Source: Crocodylus rhombifer
Taxonomy: Eukaryota; Chordata; Crocodylia; Crocodylidae
NCBI GenBank assembly: GCA_038503035.1
Contig: JAVSML010024617.1
Coordinates: 357,955-421,954 of the forward strand
DNA length: 64,000 nt
Direction of reading: 5' to 3'
Shown: piece after piece, positions 10,236 to 21,715 of the stretch
Numbering within the stretch: position 1 is the first letter of the stretch
Layout of the letters: every line of letters starts with the position of its first letter
Position numbers and translations under genes: made by a program
Notes under the pieces: model-generated
What the model saw: the letters and a program-made list of their open reading frames with translations, nothing else
Database searches by the model: none
What the model was told of the DNA's origin: nothing

Positions 10236-10910
10236 TCTATGAAATCCCCTTGCCCAGCTGCTGCTGTATCAGGCCGCATCAGGCTGGGCCACTTGCTCCC
10301 CCCACCACCACTGCGGCAGGCCCACTCCCCCGTCCCACATCAGGCCTGGGCCTATTCCTCCCCTTCCCCCACTGCCACCACTACTGCCGCAGCGGGCCCA
10401 CTCCTTCCCTTCACATGAGGCTCGCTCCTCCCCCCACCATCGCCGGGTCGGCTCTGCAGGTGTTGATGACAGAAGAGGGGAGAGAGGGGTGGGCCAAGGC
10501 CAGCACCAGTGACCTCACCCCACCACAGAGTCCTGACCCCACTCTCTCCTCCCCATGCCACCAAGGGGGAGGGACCCAAGGCCAGTTCCAGTAGCCTTAC
10601 CCCCCCACCTTCTGCTCCATCATTGCCACCTGCAGGGAGCAAGGCAGGGGCAGTGTGAGGCCAGCACTGCTGGCCTTACCACCCCCACCTCCAATTCCAT
10701 CCACTCCATTGCCATCACCTCCAGAGAGCAGGGCAGGGGGCAAAGCCAGTTGTGTGGGCCTCGCCCCTCCACTCCATCCCCTGTGTTCCCACCATCATGA
10801 CAGTATGCTGCCACCCCTCCACAGGCTTCTCCACACTCTGACTGGCTTTTTGTCAGCCAGTCAGAGCACGAATAAAGTGTTACAGACAGACAGATTAAGG
10901 CTTTTATAAT
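10236..10910. mobile_element. Right arm of the GC-rich inverted-arm element
   Basis: GC-rich sequence that begins where the CR1 3' end stops. Contains the inverted partner (10334-10363) of 7463-7492, then about four diverged tandem units (10470-10800). It ends in an abrupt switch to AT-rich DNA with GACAGACAGATTAAGGC and TTTTATAATATTAGAA near 10885-10917, which look like a transposon terminus. I cannot find the matching left terminus. Confidence 0.5.
10470..10800. repeat. GC-rich minisatellite, about 80-bp unit, about 4 diverged copies
   Basis: Units share GCCACC..., CAAGGCCAG or GAGGCCAGCAC, a CTTACC(C)n / CTCACC block, and a CCAC(C)TCC block, each followed by a new GCCAYC start at about 10557, 10625 and 10711. 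Unit length varies between 68 and 88 bp. Non-coding. Confidence 0.55.
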
Positions 10911-10917
10911 ATTAGAA

Positions 10918-13079
10918 TACCCTTTCTCCAATTTTTTGCTTTTCAAGTGAAACCCTAAACCTTCTAGAAATAGCATAGCTTTTAGTATAGCTTTTTACCT
11001 CAGGCCTCACAAATATGCTTGTTCCCATTGTACCTTGATGGCAAAGATTTTCCTGTTCCTTAAGTCCCAAGACCAGCTTTCACAAAGCAATGTCACTGTA
11101 CACCTGAAAAAATCAGTCTGTTCTTTACACTTGTCATCCTAAGTTTGCCTTGTGGGAAACCTTTGTCAAAGGCAAAAAATACAATGAAACTAGACATAAT
11201 AGCCACTATAGAGATACAGAGAGCTCTATAGAAGCTCAGAGGACAGAGATTAAGGCACTGGAGAACTTAGCAACTAATGGCTGCAAATAAGACTCCAGTG
11301 CCCTTCCCCTTGCTCTGTGTGGCAGCAGACTCATGATAAGATGAAGAAGCATTCTGAATGCAACAGAGATAGTGTAGTAAAACATTTTCAGTGCCACAGA
11401 AGTTTTCAAAATTGCAATAATATCTGCCACAAAAATAAAGGGAAAGGTGGTCCCAGGTAAACTGTAATGGTTAGCAAGCTGAGCCTTTCACAATCCTTTA
11501 TCTTGACAGGTATGGAATCCAAGGTATGGGGAATGACAACCAATAGCCCTGGGGAGAGTGAGTTATTCAAGGACACAGACTCAGTCAGTTCCAGGCTTGG
11601 AATTTGGGAGTTCCTAATAATTAGTTTTATGCTTAATCCTCTTGCCTCTAGTGCCTCTCGCCATTATCCCTGTTAATATTGTGAACCATTTGTTTCCATC
11701 CCACATTATACCATTGCCTGGTTTATGAGTAACATTGCGAATGTGGAAAGTGAACAATATGCACCAACAAGTGAGTTGTTCTAGAGCTCTTCTGAGCTCA
11801 GGTGTCCTTAAAGCCTCTGCAGCATTATAAAAGGGATCAAGTGAAGAGCCACAGGCCTAGGAATGTGGCCTTTGGAGAAACTAAAGAAATTGAATGGTAA
11901 TTCTGTTCTGAGGCTGCTGATTATCATTTATTTAATTCTCTCACTAGTGTATTTACAGACAAGATTATGTTTTCACAATACAGAGTTTTCAAATAAATGA
12001 GCAGTCTGAAAGCCTGACCATGATATGAGGATTCATAACGCCTCATACATGACAGGCACACATGGTGGTTATGCCACAGACAGAAGTGGGCTGTAGTGCA
12101 CTCAGGAAAGGATTCTGTTTAATTAGAGGATGAGGATGAAATGGAAGGAATGTGTAGTCCACACAAGAATTACAGTGGTGGTGATGATTTAGAAGGAGAA
12201 AAATGTTAAGAAGGCTCCAGTTTTTGGTTTTTGTTCTTTTTGTTTGGGTTTTTTTGGAGAGGCGGGGGTAGGGAGAGGTGTTCCTTTAAGAATAATCCTG
12301 TGGTTCTATGGCCAGGTTTCTTTACCCTATTCTATTTACAGAAATATTGAGCATGCATTACACATCAAACTAAATAATTCCTTCATATCTTTGTACTCCA
12401 AATTTGCAGTTAATTAAACTAATTTGTCTGTTGTTGTGGATTGGAAACTCTTGCTGTCATCCTTTCCAATCACTACTTATTTAAATTTCATCCTTGGCCA
12501 GTTTCATGATAATGTTTATCTGCTCCAGAGGATTTGAAATGAGAGTAATACACTGCCATCCCATTTAATTTCTTTCTTAAAGCTGGAAAAAGCCAAGCAT
12601 CAACTGGCCAGTTAGATAACACAATTTCCCTTGTAGGTTATTTGCTTAAGATAGCTGGGGGCTAATTTAATTCCTGAGTTGCTTATTTACTGGTTCTGCT
12701 AGGGATTCCCTGCAGTTAAAAATGAACTGTGCACAAAGTTTCTAAACAGAATTTTGTGTGAAAGTTTCCTCATGCTCTAGCAGGTTAAATAAAGGAAATA
12801 AAAAAATACTTATTTTTTACTCCAACATAAATATATCTTCTTTTATTACCTGAACTAAAAGAAAATGCTCTATTATTTGCATACTTAGTGTTTAGAAGTA
12901 CTTATCTTGCGAAATGAAGACTCAAAACACATTTAAGTTATGCCAAATGAACACAAACATAAGATTTCTAATGGCTGGTTTGCTTTTGCCTTAAGTCTGA
13001 TTTCCTGAACTCCCACTGAAAAGCCCAGCAAGAAAAGCAAATGTGTAAGATCAGTAACACGATAGCATATTCCTATTTG
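10918..13079. other. Non-coding, possibly some conserved DNA
   Basis: AT-rich DNA without recognisable transposons. The stretch 12420-12700 reads like unique, slowly evolving DNA (short homeodomain-type TAATT motifs, no repeat character), but conservation cannot be judged from one sequence. Confidence 0.4.
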
Positions 13080-13275
13080 GCTTTCATGTTCAGCCTGCTT
13101 TATAAACATTAACTCATTAATTCTCATGCCACTTCCAACAGACAGGGAAATATTGATATATACACTGTTTTCAAATGACAAAACTAAGGAAGAGATAAGT
13201 CCAGTGACTTTTGTGCACTAAGATACTGGCAGAACTGGGTTTACATCTCAATATTTCCTGTGATCTTAGTTCTGT
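13080..13275 (+). repeat. MIR SINE, old copy
   Basis: TTATAAACATTAACTCATTA, GACAAAACTAAGGAAGAGAT and GCAGAACTGGGTTTACATC follow the order of the MIR core and 3' part (ATTAACTCATTTAAT, GATGAGGAAACTGAGG, GCAGAGCTGGGATTTGAAC). Strongly diverged, as expected for an ancient amniote SINE. Confidence 0.65.
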
Positions 13276-16099
13276 GCTCTGTCTCATGCTTTCCATCTCA
13301 CTCCATTAATTTCCTCTAGGTTTCACTGCAGAGCTCCAACATATTTTATAGGCAGTAGCTGCTGTACCAACACCCTCTGAGGGAGACAATAATAACAATA
13401 GCCTCAGTACCAGCTAGTACTTTTTGGAAGATTTTGAGTAATGAGGAGCATGTGTTCTAAGTTTAATCTACATCAGAGCTATACAAACAGAGCCCTTTGT
13501 AGTGCTGATACAGCCTATACTGGCAAAAAGGGTCCTTTCCTGGTTAAAACACCTATCTGAGCACCTAACACTCCAGTGATGCTTTGCCAGTATAAGCTGC
13601 ATCTACACAACTTTTTCTGGCATAGTTGTGTTAGCTAGGGAAGTGATTTTCACATCCCTAACTAACACAACTGTGTCAGCAAAACTTTGTGGTTTAAATG
13701 TGGCCTTAAAACAATGGCATTCACCGAGAATACAAAAAACCTCACAATATTATTTGACAGTAAGCCTCTTGCATCAACAAATTCTAACATTTTGAGTGCT
13801 TGCATGAGATATGATGCAATCTGTGTGGATTAAAAAAAGGGGGGAAAAAAGAGAAAGTATTCTTAAAACATTCTCCTTGAACTTCTACAAAGCACAAACT
13901 TGTTTTAAGGCTTTCCTCAAACTAGCTAATTCTCTCCTACTACTCCGCTTGTTCTATATTTCTTCAGTTCCAGGCTCTGTTTAAGATCAGTGATAGAAGA
14001 CTCAAAATAGTTGTAGTACTGGCAAGTTCACCAGAAAGAGATTTCCTCTGAGATTTCCAGCTCTGTCTGACAGAATCTGGATAATTTAAATGAGCATTTT
14101 CACTTCCCCCTGAGCCTTTACATTAAATTATGGCTTCAGTCTCAATGCCTCCAAACTTTGAAAAAGGGCGTTTGGGAATTTGCACCTGGATCTGAATCTT
14201 GCACTTAGGCTTAACTCCTATAACATGCTGAATATTCCCAAAGTTAGCAATATTTAAAATAGTATAGTTCAGTTTCTCAGTTTGAAGCTCACCCACCAGG
14301 ATCCAAGATATGCAATGAAAGAAATCCATATGGTTCAACATAAACAGAGAAACCAAAATTTACGAAAGCAATAGCTGATTTTTGGATATGGAAAAAGTTT
14401 TGGAGATATTTGGAGACAGAACCCTATTTTTTTTAAAGGGTGACTTACTCTGCACTTTAAAAACAAAAACAAAAAAAAACCCTGCTGCCTTTGAAAGTGT
14501 TTTTAGGAGGATACCAGAAGTTCATACTAGCTTTTTGAAAATCTTGGCCATAATATTCTGTATCATATGACATGTATAATTTTCTCTGTTTTATATAGCA
14601 TTAGCAGTATATGACACACTGATGCTGTTCTGCCCCTTTCCAAGTGGTGCTGGTGCCAAAACCGAGTGAAAAATAAGCAAGTTTACCTATCCTGAATGAC
14701 AGATGTTTGGACTTCTCTGCGTGAGCGGTTGGTCCCAGGTAATTTTCCTCATTGCCAGAATGGAGCACAAATCTTTTCTCCTGTGAACAGAGAGGACAAG
14801 AGCTCACTGAAATTTAAGTGGGAACGAGATGTGTGCATTTTACATGTCAAACATAGGTAGCATGAAAGACCTATGTGAGTGAGCTAGTCAAATTGCTGGT
14901 TGCACAAAAGAACAATTAACATCATATATCCATATTCTCTGTTCATACAAGTAACTGTGTGGGGAACCACAGTGGGGTCAATTCTTGGAGGTCTAGCCTC
15001 GATTCAAAAGTCTGCATACATTGGAAAGTTCTCAGAAGAATTCAGGCAGGAGAGCAAGAATCCACCAGCACACCACCTGTAAAAGTCATGTCCTCTTCCA
15101 AATACTGAAGCTGCATGAATTGTCCTTCCTTCAGCTCTCATTCATATTAGAGTACATCCATTTCAGGTAAATATAGTGAGAGAAGAACAGGCCTGTTAGA
15201 CAACCTAGGGGCCCATTGCAAAATAGAAAAAAAAGAAAGAGATTGAAAAGAATGACTTGCATGGCCAGGGATGGATGAACCAATAAAGGACTGGATATTG
15301 AAATGCATGATAGAAGACCTGTCCCTGTGAGCCCCTGCAGAGATTCTGGCTTGGATGTGCACTTATTCCCTTGCTGTGATGAACGACACTAACAGTATCC
15401 AGGGGAAAAAGTATAGAGTGCTGCTTCCTTCTGCAACCAGACCCTAAAGAATCATGAAAAGCCAAACTAAGAAATAAATATATATTATTCATAGAACCGT
15501 GTCAGCTACCTCCTTCACCAGTACCATTGCTTTCCTACCCAGAATCAAGATACATTTCTAAATTGCTTTGTGGGGGGCAGAGTTTAAAAGCTTTCCCTGA
15601 GCTCTTTCCCACAATTACATCATAATTATTGCAAGAACCTTCTTTTCCAGAACTTTTGGAACAGCTTTCCTCTATAATCATTATTGTTATTTCCATAATA
15701 ACATGTAATAGGTAATTGTAGGAGGACTTTTGTTTTCAGAAGAGTGATGAGACTGTGTACCTGAGTCACAATAACAGTGGAATAAGTTGAATAAGAAGTA
15801 CAATGCAACAGGGAGCTACACAGGTATGCCAAATAGTCATCAGATAACTGTGGAAACATCAAGCTAAGATACAGAGGAACCAAAGAAGAACAGATGGAGC
15901 CATGCTGATAATATCAAAGTAATGAAATATTGCTTCCTACTTAGAAGTAGTGGTCATTTGTAAAGAAAAGGAGTAAATGTGTTAACAAAAGCAAGTGATT
16001 TTTGTGGGAAGTTTGCTAAACAGTAATTGACTGATCATGTTAGGATTCTTATTAATAATCTGAAAACTTGGAAAGAATGGCACAAGAACAGCCAATAGC
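13276..16099. other. Non-coding, no recognised element
   Basis: AT-rich sequence. ORFs of 60-95 codons on both strands show no domain or codon pattern I recognise. No TIRs or tandem arrays seen. Confidence 0.45.
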
Positions 16100-17192
16100 T
16101 GAAAATGCATTTCCAGGTGTGCAGATCTGGCAATATCAGAAGACAATGGGTTTTTTCCCTCCAAAAATCAATATTGATTCAAGAAAAAACTAAAAACCTA
16201 AACAGTAGATTAAAAAGAATTAAATTTAAGGGTGGCATGGAAGGTAAAGTTTTGGGGTATGATGATCAAAATAATGAGGATATATAATCTGTGTCTCTGA
16301 ACTAAGGAACCATTAAGACAAATAACAGAAGATGCAATGGGTTAACAGGTAAGGCCATCATAATTTTGTAACAGTGGTACAATCAGTAAAATTTAAGATG
16401 CATACAGAGAAATAACTTTACTGGCAAAATACTTGGAAATTCTTTACACAAGTGGAACAGAAAGATTAGAAAAATACAACAATTTTGGAAAGAACTACAG
16501 GAAAGGAAGTCACCATACAATCCACTGGCAAAGTGTATTGAGAAAAAACAAAATTTAATTGGAGTGGTGTAATTGGAGTGGTATAATTAATAAAACTGAA
16601 GTGCAGGTTACAGATTAAGATCTACAAAGAAAATGGAGAAAATTATCTAACCGGAAAACACCAGAGAGGGATGGAATTCACAATTAATAGTTAAAGAGCT
16701 TAACAAATTTACATTCTCAGTCCAGAATATATTTACAAAGAATCATTGAAAAATGATGCATCTAACTGGATGTTGGAAGAAAGTACTTTGTTCATTAAAA
16801 GAACACAGGGAAAGAAACACTTGCTATTAAACTTAATACCTATAATACCTTGCCTACAATCAGGAAGCTTCTTACTGGAATTAATAGTGAAAAACTGATA
16901 TACAGGTTGAAACTAGTGGTATTTATTCTCAAGAAAGGAAAGGAAGATGAGACAAAGAAGCATATGATTGTGGACAAAACCATACTGATAGGTGCAGACA
17001 AAAATGAAATAACGTGCAGAATTTGGAGATTTTGCAAAGGTGCATGATAATATGTCACAGGAATGTAGGATTATTGTTCCAGAAATGATACAGTACATCT
17101 TTTTTGGGTGGAAATTATATCAAAGATCATGGAAAAGTGCACACCTTACCTGGGATGTAATGGTAAAATAAAATCAACAGTCATATGAACTG
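16100..17192 (+). mobile_element. R4/Dong-like LINE, 5' and N-terminal RT part, decayed
   Basis: Read across frames, this A-rich block gives a recognisable protein order from linker to RT. Near 16490 there is WKELQERKSPYN. At about 16790 comes TLFIKRTQGKK, then PTIRKLLTGINSEKL (about 16850), matching the RT segment that in R4-type elements reads TLFIKxxQGKxxSNYRPI..PTxxKLLTGI. KKHMIVDKTILIGADKNE (about 16960) resembles the region before the conserved WIDYKKA-type box, and HDNMSQE (about 17043) the box itself. Stops and frameshifts are frequent. The element is cut at about 17192 by a CR1 insertion and resumes at 18352. The left border is uncertain. Confidence 0.7.
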
Positions 17193-18351
17193 ATATGATC
17201 TGTTGGGGAAGAGTCATCACGGTTTTTGTAAAGGGAAATTGGGCCTTGCCAATCTTCTGGAGTTCTTTGAAGGTGTTAATGAGCATGTGGACAAGGGGAA
17301 CCTGGTTGACATAGTATGTAGATTTTATATATTTGCACTTTCAAAAAGCTTTCAACAAGATCTCTTACCAAAGGCTTTTAAAAAAAAAACTGCATTGCCT
17401 TCAGATTGGAGGGAAGGTTCTTTTGTGGGCCGAGAGCTGGTTAAAAAGATAGGAAACAAAAGGTAAAGCTAAATAGTCACTTTTCAGGATGGAGGGAGGT
17501 CAAAAGTGGGGTCCTCCAGGGATCTGTGCTGGATCCAATTTTGTAAATATTTTCATCAATGATCAGAAAATGGGGTTGCACCATAAAATCTCCAAATTAG
17601 CAAATGATACCAAATTATTCTGGGTAGTCAAATCCAAGTTACAGAAAGATTTCACCAAGCTAAGTGAGTGGGCATATAAAATGAAGGATGAACTTCAATG
17701 TTGATAAGTACAAGGTAATGCCCATGGGGAAAAATAACTAAAACTATACATACACAATGCTGGGTACTGAACTAGCTGTTATAACTCAGGAAAGAGACCT
17801 TGGAGTCATTGCACATAGTTCTCTAAAATGTCAGTGCAATGTGCAGCAGCAATCAAAAAAGCCAATGAAGTGTTGGGCATCATTAAGAAGGAAATAGAAA
17901 ACAAAACAGAATATCATCATGGCATTATATAAATCCATGGTGCGCCTACATCTTGAATACTGTGTACAGTTTTCATGTCTCCAAAAGGATGTAGCAGAAC
18001 TGGAAAAGGTACAGAGAAGGGCAACTAAAATTATCAGGGGCATGAAGTAGTTGCCATACCAAGAGAGACTAAAAAGGCTCTTCAGTTCAGAAAGAAGGCT
18101 GAGGGGGCAACATGATACAGGTCTATAACGTGATAAAGCGCATGGACCAAAAGAAAAGAGCTCTTGTTCATAAAGTCCTAAAATACTAGGACTGAGGGTC
18201 CTAAAATTAGTAGGAGTCAAGTTTAAAGCTAACAAAAGAACATACTTTTTTAAGCAGCACATAGTATCCACTTCTGCCATTGTCAGAGACAGAACACTGA
18301 GCCAGATGAACCACCGGTCTGACTCAGTATGGTTATTCCTTATGTTCTTAG
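17193..18351 (+). mobile_element. CR1 LINE, old A-rich lineage D, inserted in the R4-like LINE
   Basis: Degenerate CR1 RT to 3'UTR. Visible pieces: GLANLLEFFEGVNEHVDKGNLVD (split over motifs), GVLQGSVLD, NIFINDQKMG, KLANDTKLF, KWAYK-like, ERDLGVIAH, SMVRLHLEYCVQFS, LEKVQRRATKIIRG and ERLKRLFSSERRL in shifting frames. The 3' end is the classic CR1 tail: CCAGATGAACCACCGGTCTG, then ACTCAGTATGG and CTTATGTTCTTA. Many stops and indels make it much older than the copies at 7.65 and 24.0 kb. A second 3' end of this group lies at 59094-59173. Confidence 0.85.
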
Positions 18352-18524
18352 AAAAGTTAAGACAACCATGTGGGATTTTCCAAGATACTTCCTTGTCACT
18401 TTTGCTCTTTGTTATATTGCTTTTTCCACTGTCTGCAATGATGAGACATTCAAGGAAGGGCTATTTAATGAACAAAGATGAGAAGCCTCTTTCATGTCTG
18501 TTTTACATGGATGACTTAAAATGA
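18306..18524 (+). pseudogene. R4-like RT fragment with YMDD box (frame starts in the CR1 tail)
   Basis: The first 15 or so codons belong to the CR1 3'UTR. The remainder is the R4-like RT segment between the GDSLS-type box and the catalytic YMDD. The G in GDSLS is lost (QDTSLS). The open frame is chance survival; the parent gene is broken in many places. Confidence 0.7.
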
Positions 18525-19880
18525 TATCGCTGGTTATAACTAGAATTTGTCTCAAAGGATATAGGAATGGCATTCAAATTAAACAAGCATGCATATTTTA
18601 AATAACAAAAAACTGCACAAATATTGTAAAGGACAGAAACAGATAATGGGATAACAGAGGACATTGCTAGTGTCAGTCACTGCAAGTAGTGAGAGTTCTT
18701 CATAAGGAAAAGTTTTGTGATAAAGAAATGAACGAAATGGTGAAGAAGCATTTTTGGAGACTAGTAAAATTGTTGAAAATTAAGCTGTATGGGTAAAAAA
18801 CAGCCAAGGCAATAAACATGTATGCTATTCCAGTTATATAATATTCTGCTGTAGTCGCATATTGGCTAAAGATTGATTTCAAGAAAGTGGACAGGATGAC
18901 TAGGAGGAAGTTACAGCCATATAAGTTACTGAACATGAATTCAGATGTGGACAGGCTTAAGTTGACAGGAAAAATTAAGGTAAAAGGCTGAGGGCAGTCA
19001 AAGATGTCACGGAACAAGAACCTGTAATGATAGCAGATTATATGACAAATACAAATTGGACTGACTGGATCTTGGATCTAGTCCCAACATTAAATGAAGA
19101 ATGTACTCCTATTAAGAAGAAGTCACAGAAGGAAAATAGCAAAAGATACACAGGAAGAAACTGAAGGAAAAAGAACTACATGGCAAGGTTTTTTAGACAA
19201 GCTCACGAAAAGGTGGCAGCAGATTAGAAGTGATTTACAGGAAATGTTAAAGCAAAGATGAGTTTAAACACAGAATGTAGGGTGTGTGGCCAGGCCCCAA
19301 AGACCTTAGTCATGTTACAAATAGATGTAACCAGGTTTGGCCAGCAATATGTATAAAATACAATCCAACAAAGATGGCAATACTGTACACAGGGCACTCT
19401 GCAAAAAGTATGGACTATAAATTGGGAGAAAGTATAACCACCACAGGCCAGATAAAGTTAGAAATAATAAGAGCATAGAAATATGATGGGTTTTGCATTC
19501 AGTCTTTGCTGTTCTTGAAGGATATGCTCAGAAATCAGAGACAGGAGCCATAAATATCAAGGGGAGAATGCTTCAGTGGAGAATGAATGCAAGACTGATC
19601 AATATGAGTACCAGGAACCAAAGATAATCTGAGACAAAATGTAGAAACACCTTGCCAATTTTTTGCAGGGTGCTGAGATATCATGATGGGATTGTAATAG
19701 TAGTTCTACATAAACTGGAAGGTGGTTTTATTATCCAAACGTGGGTCCTTCAAAAAGCACTGTTGATGGACAGCTCCAAAATACTGAGGAAGGAGGTAAT
19801 ATTATAAACTCAAAGGCTTTAATCTAAACAGGGTCTGTACTAGCAACTGTGTTCCCTCTGAGATCCTGGGTGCTAGAGGA
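18352..19880 (+). mobile_element. R4/Dong-like LINE, RT catalytic part, zinc finger and endonuclease, decayed
   Basis: Resumes directly after the CR1 tail. CGIFQDTSLSLLLFVIL (about 18370) matches the RT box GIFQGDSLSPLLFxI. FYMDD at 18501-18515 is the RT catalytic YxDD, here intact. Then, in shifting frames: KEMNEMVKKHFWRLVKLLK (about 18724), KAINMYAIPVI, DRMTRRKLQ, SDVDRLKL. At 19276-19328 a C-x2-C-x8-H-x4-C zinc knuckle (CRVCGQ...HVTNRC) is followed by HRALCKKYGL (about 19397), RPDKVRNN, and a terminal LQKALLMDSSKILRKEV (about 19750). This order, RT then CCHC then C-terminal domain, is that of LINEs with a restriction-enzyme-like endonuclease (R2/R4/Dong type) and excludes CR1, L2 and RTE, whose endonuclease is N-terminal. 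Confidence 0.75.
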
Positions 19881-19925
19881 TAAATAAATAATAAGTGTAG
19901 TAGTACTAGTAGTAGTAGTACTTAA
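19881..19925 (+). repeat. TAA/TAG microsatellite tail of the R4-like LINE
   Basis: GATAAATAAATAATAAGTG followed by (TAG)n-like TAGTAGTACTAGTAGTAG. It comes after a short 3'UTR containing CTCTGAGATCCTGGGTGC. A trinucleotide tail of this sort is usual for R4-type and several other non-LTR elements and marks the 3' end. Confidence 0.6.
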
Positions 19926-19964
19926 TTCTTACATAATACTGTTCATTAGTGCATCTAAAAGGCA

Positions 19965-20125
19965 AAAAAGATCAGTATTATTATTATTGAGGTTTTACAG
20001 AGGAGGAAACTGAGGCTAAAAAAACTGAAGTGGCTTGTCCAAGGGCACCAGCAGCATCATGGCAGATCTTGGAATAGACATGAGTCCATGTCCAGTGCTC
20101 TATTTTCTAGGCCATCGGAAAATAT
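19965..20125 (+). repeat. MIR SINE
   Basis: TATTATTATTGAGGTTTTAC, AGGAGGAAACTGAGGCTAAA and GTGGCTTGTCCAAGGGCACC match the MIR core (TTTTACAGATGAGGAAACTGAGG, then TTGCCCAAGGTCAC) in order. Best-preserved MIR of the window. Confidence 0.85.
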
Positions 20126-21212
20126 ATTGCCCCTCTCTCTGCATTGGTTTGCCCCCGTTGTTCATTATTTCATACTATGACTGTAAACATTTGGAACAAC
20201 AATCCAATATTATACAAAATAACATTTCATTGTACTGTATGCAAAGAACAAGCATCCTGTAATGAACACAAATAAAAATGGTTTATTTTTAAACGTGTAT
20301 ATTTACTTTTTAGTGGGGCTGGGGCTGGGGCTGGACTGGGGCAGGAAGCAGGAACATCACTGTCTCCACAATTCATGTATTTTGATGCATTTTATATTGA
20401 TGCACTATAGAAGCTGAAATGGAATTTTATTGACAAAGAAGTAAAAGGATTGTATTTGGTCTGAAAATGCCTTTTACATCACTACAGCTCAAGCAGTGAA
20501 AGACATTTACTTTAATTAGTCAATGTTTGTAGAATGCTGTAGAAATATGGAGCACTGTGAACAACCTTTTTAAACATTTGGCTTACATGAGCCATACTGC
20601 CATTAGATTCTGGCTCTAGAGCCAAAACCTCTATCCCAAAGGGGACTTTCTAAGTGAAAGAGGTATAATACAGCGCACTGGGACTGTGCAGATGCACCTC
20701 TGTTATCTTCCCCACAGTCCTGCTGATAAAGTAGACAGCCATAGGAATGGCTGAGGTACCCCCAAAATGTGTGTCTAGCTACATGGGTAGCAATAGCAGC
20801 AAAAATATTAACACGACAAAGCATGTGCCAGAAAGCAGAGTAAATACCCCGGGTGTCCAATGGACTTTTATTCGGGTTGATAGCTTATGATGAAACCCAT
20901 AAAATCACATCTCTGCTGCTTTTGTTAACCGTACAAGTTAAACGCTAGAATCATTTTGCTGCACAGACCTTAAGATAAAGCAGTTTATGGCTATCATTTT
21001 GACATGTTAACAGAAGAATTAGAATTAAAGCAATTTGTGGGTGGCCCCAGGATAGGGACTGACCTGGCTTCAGATAAGGGGAACTCAGGGGTCAGCTTTA
21101 TGTTGCAGAAGCAAGGGAGCATAAAAACGAGCATGCACACACTCCAGTACCAACAGTCTTCTTGGCTACAACTGAAGGTCTATGCCAGTATGTATTCAAT
21201 TTCAGATTTTTT
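20126..21212. other. Non-coding, no recognised element
   Basis: AT-rich sequence. A short GGGGCT array lies at about 20314-20345. No coding signal. Confidence 0.45.
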
Positions 21213-21715
21213 TCATAGAATCATAGAAAATTAGGGTTGGAAAGGACTTTAGGAGGTCATCTAGTCCAACCTCCTGCTCGTACTAATGCAGCCCAATATA
21301 CTGTTAGCGTTCTTCACAACAAAGGCAGACTCTTGGCTCATATTCCGCTTTATTGTCTACTGTAACCTGCAGGTCCTTTCCTGCAGAGCTGCTGCTTAGC
21401 CAGTCAGTCCCCAGTCTGTACCAGTATATGGGATTGTTCAATCCTAAATGCAGGACTTTGCCCTTTTCCTTATTGAACTTCATGAGATTTGTTTTGGTCC
21501 AATCCTCCAGTTGGCCTAAGTCTGAATCCATCCTAGCCCTACCTTCCAGCATATCTACAACTCTACCCAGCGTGATATCATCCACAAATTTGTTGAGGGC
21601 ACACTCCACCTCATCTTCCAGATCATTGAAGAAGATATTGAACAAAACCAGCCCCAGGACCAACCCCTGGGACACTCCACTTGATACTGGCTGCCAACTA
21701 GACATCAAGACATTA
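21213..21715 (-). mobile_element. CR1 LINE, avian-like lineage C, internally deleted
   Basis: On the plus strand it starts with the reverse of a CR1 3' tail (CATAGAATCATAGAA, GGTTGGAAAGGACTTTAGGA, GGTCATCTAGTCCAACC). The minus strand then encodes RT: SGVSQGLVLGLVLFNIFFND, KFVDDITLG (catalytic FxDD intact), NKEKGKVLHLG and SAGKDLQVTVDNK. The segment between the last motif and the 3'UTR, some hundreds of bases in full copies, is missing, so the copy has an internal deletion near 21290-21310. The 5' end is truncated at about 21715. Confidence 0.88.
21304..21708 (-). pseudogene. CR1-C RT fragment (134 codons)
   Basis: Open minus-strand frame covering RT palm motifs from SGVSQG to VDNKAEYEPRV. 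A single-strand relic of CR1 ORF2, lacking fingers and C-terminal parts. It cannot make a working enzyme. Confidence 0.85.
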
